From: Okapia johnstoni
Taxonomy: Eukaryota; Chordata; Mammalia; Artiodactyla; Giraffidae
Length of the DNA: 64,000 nucleotides
Direction of reading: 5' to 3'
Assembly (NCBI GenBank): GCA_024291935.2
Contig: CM044312.1
Span: forward strand, 74,853,001-74,917,000
Shown here: in pieces, positions 41,993-54,550 of the stretch
How positions within the stretch are numbered: the stretch's first letter is position 1
How the letters are laid out: every line of letters begins with the position of its first letter
Position numbers and translations under genes: made by a program
The notes under the pieces: generated by a model
What the model saw: the letters and a program-made list of their open reading frames with translations, nothing else
The model's database searches: none
What the model was told of the DNA's origin: nothing

Positions 41993-42064
41993 AAGGTGAG
42001 GCAGGACACTACCTTTGCATTAAACCTTTGTATTAATAGAAATTTTGATTTATTAAACTATTGA

Positions 42065-42279
42065 GGTTGTTGATTTAGTTGCTGAGTACTGTCCAACTCT
42101 TTTACAACCCCATGGACTGTAGTCTGTCAGGCTCCTCTGTTCATAGGATTTTCTAGGCAAGAATACTAGAGTGGGTTGCCACTTCCTTCTCCAGGGGATC
42201 TTCCTGACCCAGGTGTCGAACCCAAGTCTCCTGCATTGTAGGTAGATTCTTTACCACTGAGCCACCTGGGGAAGTCCCT
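42065..42279 (-). mobile_element. Bov-tA SINE, antisense
   Basis: From 'tgatttagttgctgagtact' to 'gagccacctggggaagtccc', full length with moderate divergence. Confidence 0.92.
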
Positions 42280-42499
42280 GTTATACTATAGATGTATCAC
42301 AGATTTTTACATAATTAAATAAGATTCAAAACAATGTCCATTTAAGAACTCTATGCCAATAATTGCCAAACTGAATTCTAGTTCAAGTATCTCTCTGGAC
42401 CTGTCTTACTGCTTTTTGACATTCGCAACACCTGGTTCATAACTGCCTTCTTATTCCTCAGCCTGCTGTTGCTTGCTCAACCCCCACTACTCTCATCCT

Positions 42500-42960
42500 C
42501 ACCTCTTCTTACATTATTTCCAAGCAGGAAGTAGCAGTTATTCAGCCAATCACCCAACTCAGGAAGCCAAACATCATGATTCTCTGATTTACTCCCAACA
42601 TATAACCACTGCATTTTATTAATCCTACTCTTTATAGTATCAATCAATCACTACTCTATAGTATTTGGAATCTGTTTTCTTTTCTCCGACTCTGTTGAAT
42701 CTTACTTAGCCCTGGTATTATTAAATTCACAGTTAGATATGAATGTGTCGAGTACTCTCTTGTCTTTGGTTCTAGTCACATACTGATCCTTCTGCTTGGG
42801 TGAATTTTCTGTCTTTCTCTTTTAGAAATCAGCAAAAGCACTGGCTCTTCCAGAAAGCTCTTCCTAATATATTCATCCCATTACTTGTTTTTACCTAGGT
42901 ATTTTATTTGTGCCCATCCTAACTACTGACACAAAGGAGATACTTAACTTTGTTTCAAGA
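42500..42960 (+). mobile_element. Possible L2-like remnant, sense
   Basis: Words such as 'caatcacccaactcaggaag' and 'ccagaaagctcttcctaata' occur in an order reminiscent of old mammalian LINE ORF2/3' UTR sequence, but divergence is high. Confidence 0.35.
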
Positions 42961-42964
42961 ATGG

Positions 42965-43805
42965 ATAAATATACCATATGATCCAGCAATCCTACCCTGG
43001 ACATATATCCAGACAAATCTGTAATTCAAAAAGACACACGAATCCTTACATTCACAGCAGCACAAAAATGGAAACGAGCTGTATGTCCATTGACAATGAA
43101 CGCATTATGATGTGGTACATATATACAATGAAATGCTACTTGGCCATATAAAAAAAATGAAATAATGTCCTTTGCAGCTATATGGATGCAACTAGAGATT
43201 ATCATGCTAAATGAAGTCATAAAGAGAAAGACAAATACCAAATTCTATCACTTATACGGTATGTGGAATCTAAAATATAACACAAATAAATCTATCTATG
43301 AAACAGAAGCAGAATCACAGACATAGAGAGTAGACTGGTGGTTGCCAAGGGGGAGAGGTGTTGGAGAGGCATGGAGTGGGAGTTTGGGATTAACAGATGC
43401 AAACTGGTATATATAGAACACAGAAACTACAAGGTACTACTATATAGCACAGGGAACTGTATTCAATATCCTGTGATAAAGCATGCTAAGTCACTTCAGT
43501 TGTGTGCAACTCCATGGACTGCATCCCGCCAGGCTCCTCTGTCTAGGCAAGAATACCAGAGTGGGTTGCCATGCCCTCTTCCAGGGGATCCTCCCAACAC
43601 AGGGATCAAATCCACATTTCTTACATCTAACCTGCATTGGCTGCTGGGTTCTATACCACTAGCACCACCTGGAAAGCCCACGATCAAGTTCAATGGAAAA
43701 TAATATGAAAGGGAAAGTACACATGTGTATAACTGAGTCATTTCGCTGTACAGCAGTAGTTAGCAAAACATTGCAAATCAACTATACTTAAATTAAAAAA
43801 TTTCA
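42965..43805 (+). mobile_element. L1 LINE 3' end, sense, split by a Bov-tA
   Basis: It begins 'taccatatgatccagcaatc' and runs through 'tatatggatgcaactagaga', 'gactggtggttgccaagggg' and 'ctatatagcacagggaactg', then after the SINE through 'ctgtacagcagtagttagca' to 'aactatacttaaattaaaaa'. 5'-truncated, old artiodactyl L1. Confidence 0.9.
43484..43679 (-). mobile_element. Bov-tA SINE, antisense
   Basis: From 'gctaagtcacttcagttgtg' to 'accacctggaaagcc'. The flanks 'gataaag' and 'gatcaag' are a likely short target-site duplication inside the L1 3' UTR. Confidence 0.9.
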
Positions 43806-44669
43806 AAGAAAGAATGAATAAATAAATGGATCAAATAAATTGGAATTGATAAATTTTAAGAGAACAGGTCTTATTCTTGGATCACTGGGGATCAGGCATT
43901 TCTAGGTTACTGAGGTACAACTTTTCCACCTAAGTTCTATACTGTCCAGGAAAATTTTAAACTATTTTAACGAGAACTCCAAATGTTCTATCAGCTGCAA
44001 ATTCAAATATGGCTTTTATGTGAAGTTGGAAACTGCCTGTCATTGTAGGTGTGTTCTAACACATAGATATTGTGAAAGAAACGTTTTTCTGCTTGGGAGG
44101 TTAAACTTAGTGGAAGCACGCTGTCTGCTTAGAAGACAGCCATCAGATTCAGCTATGCCTTTTCCCCCTTTCTTCGCTTAGTGGAACAACTGTCAGTTTG
44201 CCTGGAAAGACCTCAACCCTTGCTCTTCTAGGATGTCAGGGAAATGCATATTCATCTAAGATGGCTAGGGACAGGGTGAACTTGAGTGGCTGCATTTATT
44301 TGTAGAGGAAATTTATCTTAAGATAAAAAAAATTCTCCCTTACATTATGATGTAATTTTGACAGCTCAGCGGGTAAACAGTCACAAGAGGTTGTTGAATG
44401 GAAAAATTCTACTAGAGCCAACCTTAGGGAGAATTTTGAAAGAAACAATTGTTATAAAAGCAACATAATTACCTTTGTCATCCCCTTCAACTTTTCAGAA
44501 CTGGAACTTTCTAGCAGCTGAGCATGTAACTGGAATGACTCTAATTTCCTCATACGCGTTTATAAGTAGGAAGTGGCAAAATACAATTATGCTGTTGTGT
44601 ATTTACCCCATTTTGTTTTTCTGTGAATGTGATGTGGCAAAAAACAACTGCACTGGGAAACAGAAGTTG
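43806..44669. other. Unassigned sequence
   Basis: No gene or repeat recognised. Confidence 0.45.
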
Positions 44670-44860
44670 TCTGTTCTACCTGGGTTCATTCCTTACTTTG
44701 TGACCATGGAACAAATTATTTCAGCAATTCAAAGCTCAACTTCAATTTCTACAAAATGAGGATAAGACATCTTAGCAAATACCAAACTTTAAAAAATACA
44801 TTGTTTATATGGAAGGGTATTACAACTATAAAAGGTACTTTACAAGTGTAAAATATTATT
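44670..44860 (+). mobile_element. MIR SINE, sense, diverged
   Basis: 'ctacctgggttcattcctta', 'tgtgaccatggaacaaatta', 'caatttctacaaaatgagga' fit sense MIR. Confidence 0.65.
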
Positions 44861-44869
44861 TCTTGCATA

Positions 44870-45060
44870 ATACATTGTTTACTATTTTGAGAACATTTTA
44901 ATAATAAGCACTATAATTATATATCATAATCAATTTATAATATTTTGTCAATAAATTATTTATTATCTATAATTTGATATGTTAAATTTATATTGTATAC
45001 ATTATAATTACTCATTAAATTATATGTAATTATATATTTATTATTAAAATTTTCAAGTAG
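44870..45060. repeat. AT-rich low-complexity tract
   Basis: Almost pure A/T with irregular TATA and ATTA words. No periodic unit stands out. Confidence 0.8.
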
Positions 45061-45314
45061 AAGAATAAGCTAGTTAGAGAAATACTGTATTCAATAGAGA
45101 TTTATTGTTTACATGGTTTGTATATTGTATAATAATACTGAACACAGAGTAGAATAACTCTCTAGAGCAGGTAGGGTTGTGCTCTGAAAGTGCTTAATAC
45201 TATGGTTAGGACATGATTTGCTGTCAATAAAAAAGTATCATTTTTATTCATGCATTTATTCATTGAAATCTATTAGTTCTCTAATATATTTGAACTACAC
45301 ATGCATGTTATAAA

Positions 45315-45445
45315 ATCATAAATTCAATATCCTGTGATAAACCGTGATGGGAAATAACATGAAAAAGAATGTGTATATATGTATAACTGAGTCACTTTGC
45401 TGTACAGCAGTAATTAGCACAACACTGTAAATCAACTATATAAGT
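45315..45445 (+). mobile_element. L1 LINE 3' UTR scrap, sense
   Basis: 'attcaatatcctgtgataaa' to 'ctgtacagcagtaattagca' and 'ctgtaaatcaactatataa' equals the end of the L1 seen at 43450-43800, here truncated to about 130 bp. Confidence 0.85.
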
Positions 45446-45454
45446 AATAACTTT

Positions 45455-46090
45455 GACTAGAGCAAAGACAGGCCCAGAAATGAACGCTACAGAAGAGAAA
45501 GGCCTAAAATGTGGAGGATAGATAAAGGGGAAAGGTGAAATAAAAAGAAATTTAAAGTGATGAAAGCCGAGTAGCACAAGTGACATAATTAAATCTGAGT
45601 CTGAGATGCTAGCTGGTGCCCAAAGATTAGGGAACATGACAAGGAAAAACTGATGATTAGTGAAGAAAAAGAAGCAGATCATGAAAAGCCTATAATGCTA
45701 AGAAACTTAAACTTTATTCTGCAGACACTGGACTATCCCAAAGAGTTTCAAACACAGATGTGTTCAAATCAGATTGTGTGTTTCTGTGTGTGTATAATGT
45801 GGAGAATTAATATAAAATCTGAAAGTAGTGTGGAGAAGTAATTCCAGTATGAAGAGGATACATTATTGTAACAGATTTTTGAAACACTGAAGCTGTGAAA
45901 TAAAATGATTTTCATGGGGAAGAAGGCTTGGAGGTGATTTGGGTGAATATTTTAGGATTACAGTAATAAAATACTAATGAAATGTGAGGGGAAAGTCAAC
46001 ATCCAAGGTGGGTTTGAGGTATGGCTATTACTGGTGAACAAACTTACATTTAAGATATGTTGAGTTTTACCTTTAGATTATTTAAAAGGA
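45455..46090 (-). mobile_element. L2-like remnant, antisense
   Basis: 'ttaaactttattctgcagac' and 'tttaagatatgttgagtttt' fit antisense L2 ORF2/3' UTR. Much of the span is too diverged to align by eye. Confidence 0.45.
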
Positions 46091-46315
46091 AGTTTTTACT
46101 AAGTTATGTAAGTGTAGTAAGGCTAGCCTCTGTAGAGAATTAACAGGCATGAAAGAGGGATAAATATTAAAATTATTTTATAAAGTTGATATTCAATTTT
46201 TTGGGTGATGGTTAAAGAGCTTAAAAAGGCTGCTAAGCCTGGTGCTTTTTGATGACCTAGAGGGGTGGAATGCAGGCAGGGGAGATAGGCTCAAGACGGA
46301 GGGGACATAAGTATA

Positions 46316-46402
46316 ATTATGGCTGATTCATGTTGTTGTGTGGCTGAAACCAACACAACACTGCAAAGCAATTTTCCTCCAATTAAAAAAATATATATAA
46401 GT
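46316..46402 (+). mobile_element. L1 LINE 3' terminus, sense
   Basis: 'ttatggctgattcatgttgt' followed by 'gcaattttcctccaattaaa' matches the extreme 3' end of a ruminant L1, about 85 bp. Compare the end of the L1 at 61150-61240. Confidence 0.75.
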
Positions 46403-46419
46403 AAGAATAAACATAACTA

Positions 46420-46582
46420 TGGGCTTTCCAGGTGGCGCTAGTGGGAATCTGCCTGCTAATGCAGGACTCCCAGGAGACTCAGGTCGGGAAGATCCCCTGG
46501 AGTAGGAAATGGCAACCCACTCCAATATTCTCGCCTGGAAAATTCCATGGATGGAGGAGCCTGGCAAGAGAGAGTCAGACAT
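46420..46582 (+). mobile_element. Bov-tA SINE, sense, shortened
   Basis: 'gggctttccaggtggcgcta' to 'ggatggaggagcctgg', then a truncated tail 'gagagagtcagacatg' leading into a TA repeat. Confidence 0.88.
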
Positions 46583-46697
46583 GTATATATATATACATAC
46601 ATATATGAGGCAGCAGCGAGTCAGACATGACTATTATATATATATATATTATATGTAATATAATATATATATATATAATATATACATATATATATAC
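46583..46697. repeat. Compound (TA)n / (TATATG)n microsatellite
   Basis: TA-rich dinucleotide tract at the 3' end of the Bov-tA, broken by a second small SINE-tail piece ('gagtcagacatgact' near 46618-46632). Likely unstable in length. Confidence 0.9.
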
Positions 46698-47911
46698 GAA
46701 GGCTGTTGAACGTTAAGAAAAGAGCTTATAGGAAGAATTCTGTTTCCTCACAATTGTCATCAGGTCAAGAAACAATACTGAAATATTTCATGACTTTAAA
46801 ATGTTATTCTTTATTGAAATGGAATTAATGGTATTCACTTGTTAGTCATAAATGCATAGCAATATTATGTCAGGATATACAATAGAATAAAAGTTTTACA
46901 TAAAAATTCCTGGGTATAAGTTATACAGAACTTTCTAAATCTCAGAATTCTATTGATGAGAACACAGCTGAAGTATAATACAGGCAATCTGAGATAATGT
47001 ATTGCTTCTTATGTCTTAGGTTCTTCAACTTGAAAATGAGGACTTTAGGAGAATATGACAGTGATGCATAGTTCCTTCCTGTTCCACACACTCAGGCAGG
47101 GTTGGATTAGCATCCAGGCTGTGCTGCTTGTTGGAGTGACCCTGCATCACTAGCTTTAACCATCTTACTACATTTAACCATTTTATGATATTGGTGGTTC
47201 TGGGGACCAGATAAAGAGACTTGAGGTATCATCAAAACACTAATAGCTAAGCAAAACAATAAAAGATTAGTGAAACTTGGGTATCTAGACATGTTTGTTT
47301 AAATGTTAATAAGGACATCAAATCTTATCTATCCATTTCCACTTAAAAAATTTATTTATGTGAAATGGGGACACAATCCTTTTTTTAAAAAAAGAGAAAT
47401 AAGAGAATAAGAGGGAACAGTCCTATCACTTGATCTCTGATTTTTAAAATTCAAGCTTAAAGACAGGTTTGTTGTCATGATTCAGTCTTGATTTTTGGAG
47501 AAAAATGGGTAATGTTTGCATATATTCTATTACTAAAGTTACTTTAGTTGATCGGTTTCCAAGAATGTAATTACCTTCATGGCACAAAATATATCTTTCT
47601 TCATGTCACTTTTTAGAAATGAAATATACAATATTCAATATGCATACACATTATTTAAGAACAGAAGGCAAGAAGCAATAATTTTTCCATCTTTAATTAC
47701 TGGCAAGATATCTCCTTTATCATTTTGGCCTATCGGCCAAGCCATATCATTCTATGACTTTATTGCATCATTGATTTAATATTTCTGTAAATGTGCCTAT
47801 TAGTGGGTAATTATAAACTTAAGAATTATGTGTCTACAAAAAATTTATCTTTCTATACAACTTACTGCTGTTGTTGTTGTTGTTTTTTTACTTTTGCAAA
47901 CATATAGGTTT
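46698..47911. other. Unassigned sequence
   Basis: About 1.2 kb with no gene or repeat recognised. Confidence 0.45.
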
Positions 47912-48032
47912 TTCTCTAATTTTTTTGGCCCCACTCCACTGCATGTGGGATCCTAGTTCCCTGGCCAGAGAGTGAATCTGTTCCCTCTGCATCGGGAGTG
48001 CAGAGTTCCAACCACTAGATCACTAGGGAAGT
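47912..48032 (-). mobile_element. CHR-type SINE fragment, antisense
   Basis: 'gcatgtgggatcctagttcc', 'ctggccagagagtgaatctg' and 'aaccactagatcactaggga' match an antisense tRNA-derived cetartiodactyl SINE head. A TTG triplet run lies just upstream (47870-47886). Confidence 0.7.
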
Positions 48033-48051
48033 TCCCTTTTTGTTTTGGGGG

Positions 48052-48232
48052 GCTTTTTTTGATGTGGAACATTTTAAAAGTCTTTACTGAATTTTTTACA
48101 AGACTGCTTCTATTTTATGTTTTGGTTTTTTGCTGCAAGGCATATAGGATCTTAGCTCTGAACCAGGGATAGAACCCACAACCCCTGCAATGGAAGGCAA
48201 AGTCTTAACCTCTGGACTGCCAGGGAAGTTTC
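48052..48232 (-). mobile_element. CHR-type SINE, antisense, near full
   Basis: It starts with 'tttttttgatgtggaacatt' and 'aaagtctttactgaattttt' (3' body) and ends with the tRNA-like head 'cttaacctctggactgccag'. It follows a related SINE piece in the same orientation. Confidence 0.8.
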
Positions 48233-51200
48233 AATATTTAAGCTTTTGAAAAATATGATTTTAAAATCATATAATTTACTTCCATTTTTAAAAAAATATG
48301 ATTTACTTCCATTATATTGACAAAAAACATATAGTCTCATTCTCTTTATAATTTTTCCATTAATGTCCTTTTTTAAAAAGTAATTTGATATTAAATACCT
48401 ATAGATATATCCAGTATTATTTTCAGAATTTTGATAAAATATTTTTATATTAAGGTTTTTCAATCTCAGTTTTTATTTATTTTAATTAGCTATTAATTTT
48501 TTTAGCTCTAGTTTGCCAACCAGCCCCTGAGTTAAAGGGTGCTTCAGCAAAATTTGAACATTTTCAAAATAGTTAAGAAAATGTTACAATTTTCACTGTA
48601 GCTATATGATTTAATGAATAACAAAAATGAAACCCAATATTATTATCTATAGATGTGTATGGAAAATTATGATCTATCTACTATAAACTTTCATAAACTT
48701 GATGCTTAATTATTCCAACTACAAGTCAAAGAGTCATTGTTGGCAAATGCAAGGAGACTTGTATGCAGATGAATTTCCATACTGTTAATATTATTATATA
48801 GTTTTCACCCTAGAATGGGAATCATGCTACTGACTTCTTTTCAGGTCTTACAAGGATACGTATTTTGTTTTATTGTCCCATCGGTGGAAAAATTATATAT
48901 GAACATTTTATAAAGTTTTCCAGGGACATAGTGACTACAGAGAGGCTTCCCATGAAGTCCAACCCTGACTCTATGAAAAGTCCTGAATCCACAGCCTTCT
49001 CACCTGGATACATGAGGAAATGACTACTACACAAAAATTCAACTCCAGCCTTAGCAACGGAAACTGGGTCTTTCATCCTCAGAAATTTAAGGACTATTAC
49101 TAATTCAGAAACTGAGGAGATTCTGTGTTAAGCTTCTCTTTTGTTTCTGCTTTCATGCCAGAAGTATGAACTCAGCTACATGGTTATACTGGACTTTTAC
49201 CCTTGCCCCAGAGGTTTGGTCTCAATATGCTGCCCTTCGAATTTGAGTGTGACCTCAAGTAACCTGGCCAGCTCCTGTTTCCTCTAGTGCTTCACTCAGG
49301 ATTGGAGTTGGCCTGTGAACCACAGCTTTGACACCAAGTCACCGCTGTCTATCTTGGACCTCTGGATACTACATTCTGGTCTTGGGTCTCCAAAGTTTGG
49401 CCAACAACAGAATCTTTATTGCAGGGCCTTGCTAGTGCTTAGAAATCATGTTTCCCAAATGTCTGTTCATCATCTGGGGCAAAAAATGAGTTTCTGTACT
49501 GAAAAAAATTAAGAAAACTACATTGAAAAATTATTGTTTAGTATATTTTATTTTTAGTTTCATCCTTCCCAATCTTGATGTTAAAATAACACTTTAATTT
49601 GTGGATTAATACTGGCATTAAGTGTTTAATATTTAAGTCTCCAGTTGAAAAGCAAGCTGATAATGTTTGCCTAAAGTTTTGAAATTTTACAACTTCATAA
49701 AAATCCCAAATGTCGGAACAGAGGACAGACTGAACAATAAATAGCGACTACTTGTCTCTAGTCTTCCCAGATGCTCACAGCCTGTCCACTACACCGGGTT
49801 GCCAATTATTCTGCTAATTGGCAAGATTTCACCTTGTTCTATAGCCTGAAGAATTCTCTGTCCCCAAGGATGGCTGTTTGGTGAGGTGTTATTTTCTGTA
49901 TTTTATCAATCTAGATACTGATGACTACAGGGCTCAAGTGACAGGGATACCTGCTTGATCAATGTCAAAATGGTGGCTAAAATGAATGCTAGCAGTTCAG
50001 CAAGTGACTACAAATCAGAGTGACTGAATCTATTCATCACATCCAATTCTGTTATAGGAAATAGGCTTGATGAAAGGCAGTAACTTAATCCACCAAAAAC
50101 AATGCACTGTATCCATCAAGCAAGACATCACCTTCATATTTTTCCTTTGGAAACAACTCAACTTCCATATAGAAACTTTCTAGATTTGTCTGAACATCTC
50201 TTTGTGCTTTGCCTCCCTGTAGACTTGTGTTGACCTCATTTAGGCATTTAAGAGAGTACCATATTAGATTTTCATCCACCAAGTGTTAACAAGGTATGGA
50301 GTTTAACATGCATTTACATGCACATTTGCATTGTGCTCATTAGGCATGGTTTATTAACTATTATCATGATAAGTGTACTATCTAAGCTTACAGAGGTGTT
50401 TCACTGTTATGTAGACAACTGCAAACAGTTTTAACAGGCTCTATTTTGGAACCATCTCTCTGTTACATTTTCCCACTTATGTAAAGACATTATATAACAG
50501 GCATCAACTTAGATGTATATTATGCAACCAGGTCACTACTCAAGAACTGAAAATACCACAGAGATGAAAATAAATTTCAGAGTAAAAAATGCGGTAGGAT
50601 GTGCCAACACTTCCAATTCCCCAAGTGCCTGTGCTTAATCACAATCAGCTCTGTAGTAGAAGACTGAAGGACAATCGCAGAAGTGTTGTTTATCTACTTG
50701 GAGAGGATTCATTACCTCCAACATTATTTGACATGAAAACAGATGTACCTCTGTCACTGCTTTGACCTCTCTAATAAGATGAAAAACTAGGCTGATACAG
50801 TTATTGATCAGAATGAAACCCATTCCACCGGAAATAGATGTACATGCACAGCAGTATAGATGAGGATTTAACATCTGCTCCCAGTAGATTGGCTATTAAT
50901 CTAGAATCTACAATGGCACAACTAGCTGTTTGGCAGTACTACCTCTTATTGTAGGTATACAGATAAAATCACTTCTTGTATTGCTCAGGAGGCAATGTTT
51001 TATGAATATGGGTAACTGTATAAGAAACTTGTAAATCAAATATCCCAAACTTGGTCGGAGTTCTAAGGGTGTTGAATATTGAAAGTGTTTATCATTTTGC
51101 AATTAACTTGTCTTCTTTTCTAAAGGTACCAAGAAGCATTTGTGAATATTAGTGGGTACCAATAAGTATTTTGTACTGATTCAGATGATCTTTCACTATT

Positions 51201-52504
51201 GTTAATATTTATATAATATAATCTTACTAAAAGTGTTACATTAATAAAATATCAAAATAAAGCCTGCATGTAATGAGGTACAAACAGCATTTTGAATAAG
51301 TGTTTTAAACAAACACATGACTTTGTTTAAGTTAGCTAGAGGCAATTTTATAAACTCTGACAGTTCTAAATATTTTCCAAGTTCTTGTATGGGTATATTT
51401 TTTCAAAACTGTTAAGTACTAAAAAAATTCAAAAGCAACTAATGAATATTTAATACAAATTATATATATAGACGAATAGGTAAGGACCACGGATCATTCA
51501 GTAATGAGTCTAATTCAATTCAATTAAGGTGTGTACATGTCTTGGGGAAAGGACAGTGGGAAAGCAGGATAGAATGATGGGGTCTGAATATATTTCCATT
51601 TCTCCCGAGTTACTCTTTCCTGTCATAAAATAGAAATAAATTCATGTTTTAAACTTAAGTTGGATGAATACACACACACATATACCTTAGACTGTACTTT
51701 CTGTTCATTTAGTCAAACTTATGAAAGAGAAGAAGAATGTGTTTTCCGGGGCAAATAATTTGTACCAGGAATGCATGAATCAATAGATTTTTAAAAATGA
51801 TCTCAATAGAACTTCTGTGCCAACTCATAAGATATAAATATTAGATGTGCCATACTGAAATTGCTTTTTTCCCATAGAGATTTACTGACAAATTCAAACC
51901 CTTAGACATTTTAAATGTAGAGTTTATGCAGTGATAAATGTCATTAACCATTCCTCTGTTATTTGGGTCATCTGTTTGTCTATGGATCTATGCCCTTTTA
52001 TTAGATGTCAAAAAGAAAAGAAAGTTCATTTTTTTCCTCTTAACTCAATTCTTTTTCATACAATAGAAATGAAAATTGAATTAAAAAATAATTTTTAAAA
52101 AATGGTAAAAAAGAATTAAAAAATAGAAATGAAAATTGACTATTTGAAATTCCATATGATGAAATTGTTTATAAAGTTTTAAATTAAAAAATGAATAAAT
52201 TATAAAGACAATGCTCTCAGACTCAAAAGGTCAGTGAAATCTGGACACAGTTGAACATTTAAAAACAACTTTTGGATGATTTTCTCATCAGTATCAATTA
52301 TCCTACCTTTGAAAAATAGTCCATTAATTTGAAAGTATAACACCTATTATATATTGAGGACTACAACAATACAAATGGACTAAAGAGATGTTACCCCTAT
52401 GCAAGTCGAACATACTTGTAGCACAGCCAATTTATTATCAATCTTCTTAACTACTGAAATTCTTCTTACAGTTGCTTAACTATAGTGTTTGCTAAAATTT
52501 TTAG
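48233..52504. other. Longest repeat-poor stretch in the window, about 4.3 kb
   Basis: I recognise no SINE, LINE, LTR or gene here. Short open frames exist on the minus strand at 50085-50282, 50635-50874 and 50908-51102, but they resemble no family I know, are in different frames and show no splice-site pattern I can trust. An 18-bp word 'aatagaaatgaaaattga' recurs at 52062 and 52122. Close 'atttacttccatt' repeats occur near 48270-48315. Confidence 0.45.
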
Positions 52505-52716
52505 GAGCTTCCCAGGTGGCTCAGTGGGTAAAGAATCCACCTACAATGCAGGAGACACAGGTAGACGCGAGTTCAATCCCTGGGTCAGAAAGATCCCCTG
52601 GAGAAGGAAATGGCAACCCACTCCAGTATTCTTGCCTGGAAAATCCCATGGACAGAGGAGCCTAGTGGGCTATATGTCCATAGGGTCCCAAAGAGTCGGA
52701 CACGACTGAAGCAAGT
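52505..52716 (+). mobile_element. Bov-tA SINE
   Basis: It starts with 'gagcttcccaggtggctcag' and ends 'gagtcggacacgactgaagc'. There is a small extra piece 'gtagacgc' in the tRNA-like arm. Confidence 0.93.
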
Positions 52717-52879
52717 TAGAGGTGATAAAGAATTGAATAGAAAGAATGCTAAAATATCCTTGGGTCCTTTTCTTTCAGATAAAGGCATATGGGTCATAAA
52801 CAAGATATAGTCTTGATGTTACGAGGATTACTACCTACCACTAATAATGATTAATATACCTACACGTTAGTGGAGAAAA

Positions 52880-53095
52880 AAGTTTTCATTTACATTTCTC
52901 ATTTGATCTTTAAACTGATCTTAATAGGTAGATAGGTAAAAAAGCTATTTCTCATCATCAATTAACAAAAAGGAAAATCATTTTAAGAGACTTGTCCAAG
53001 ATCTTATGTTGAGCAGCAGGAGAGCAGAAACTCAACCACTAGGCTTCTGATTCCAATTACAGTGTCTTTCCCCATCATGCTAAGCTGCTAATACA
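52880..53095 (-). mobile_element. MIR SINE, antisense
   Basis: 'ctcatttgatctttaaactg', 'gagacttgtccaagatctta' and 'tctgattccaattacagtgt' follow antisense MIR in order. Confidence 0.7.
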
Positions 53096-54404
53096 GTCAA
53101 TTCCCAAATTCAGATTATCTGCCTTACAGTTTATTAAATGATATTCAGGCACTGCTCTCACTTCTGCCAGACCTTCATTCAATAACATTCTACCACTTTT
53201 AAATTTAAGGAGTCGTGTGAGAGAACCCATGACATTTGTGACTATTAAGCAGAGAAAAGTCAGGTGCAAAGAAAAATTTCAGAATACCATTGTATTAATA
53301 TTTCAAGTCTAGATTTTGAGCCAGGATACTACTAGAAAGCTGAAGTAGTTGGAATTTATACATTTTCATAATTTTACAGAAACACCTAATTATTATTTAA
53401 AAAATTTTTGTCATCCCTTCCCCATCACCAGTTTTTTGGAAAAGCTATCTGTTGATGAAATCCTCTTCTGACTTTTCCTTCACCTCCACAGAAACTTTTT
53501 AAGCTCTCTTACTGCAATATCTCCCTCACAGAAGCTTTGTTAGTGACCAAATGCACTACCTGGACAGGCTAGCAGGATTGCTGATAATAGGCTGAAATTC
53601 AGGGAAAACATCCCCTGTAGATGGCATTTTATTGATCATGAGCATCATAAATACATTATATTCAATTTTATGATCTTGGTGCCTAGCAGACTGCCAAGCA
53701 CATAGTGAAATAATAGTGAATGCTTACTATTAATGAGTGAATACATAATAAGTCATGGAAATTGCATTGGCAAGAGTCAGTAAGTAACTGCCATAAAAAT
53801 TACAAGATATTATAACAGAATCCATAGTAATATCATAAGCAAAATTTGAATTGACCATTTTCACTTTTTTCTCCTGTGCATATTGGATGCACATGAGTCA
53901 ATAAATTATAGATTTTTATCACAATAATTCTGATATTTTGAGAAGTTGTTTCTATGACTATACCCCTAAACATAATTTTTTATGTCTGCCTAATGGTCCA
54001 CTAAAAGGGTACAAGAATTTACCTCAACATTCTCCACTAGATGCCATTTAGGCTGCTTCAATTATTTTGTAATTTTTAAAATGACTTTCTGTTTACAAAT
54101 ATATCTGTTTAAAAAGCTTAGATTATTTCTTTAGGATAGATTCCTAAAAGAAGAATTTAGAGTAGAAGGATATTAATAACTTTAAAGGAGAAAAATTTTT
54201 TCAAAATCTAGCTCAATTTAACTTTCATAAGTGGTGTCTGAATACACCAACTTCTCTGTTCACTAGCTATTATCATCTTTATTATGTTAATGTGATTAAA
54301 AAATATTAGCTTATTCAGTTAATTGACCTGTATTTTATTCGAGTTTGAACATTTCTGTTGACTAATCAATGATCAATATTTTCTTTTATAATACAATGTC
54401 TTTC
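53096..54404. other. Unassigned sequence
   Basis: About 1.3 kb. Words near 53990-54130 ('gtccactaaaagggtacaag', 'taggctgcttcaattatttt') hint at antisense L1M, but the evidence is thin. Confidence 0.4.
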
Positions 54405-54550
54405 ATTAATTTATTCAATAATATTTACTGAATGCTTATTCTCTATCAAGCACTAGTTAACACTAAGAATTTAAAGTAGAAAGGAAAGTCCTTACTTTCA
54501 TACTGTTTGCAGTCTATTGCATACATAAAAGCCAAAGGGAGGCAAAAATT
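54405..54550 (-). mobile_element. L2 LINE 3' end, antisense
   Basis: 'attaatttattcaataatat' with 'ttactgaatgcttattctct' and 'atcaagcactagttaac' fit the antisense L2 terminus. Confidence 0.6.

Noticed and set aside
50085..51102. Three minus-strand open frames that might be a processed pseudogene or exons
   Set aside because: The frames are not collinear in one reading frame, I recognise no protein, and no poly(A) tail or TSD is visible. Kept only as part of the repeat-poor block to check.
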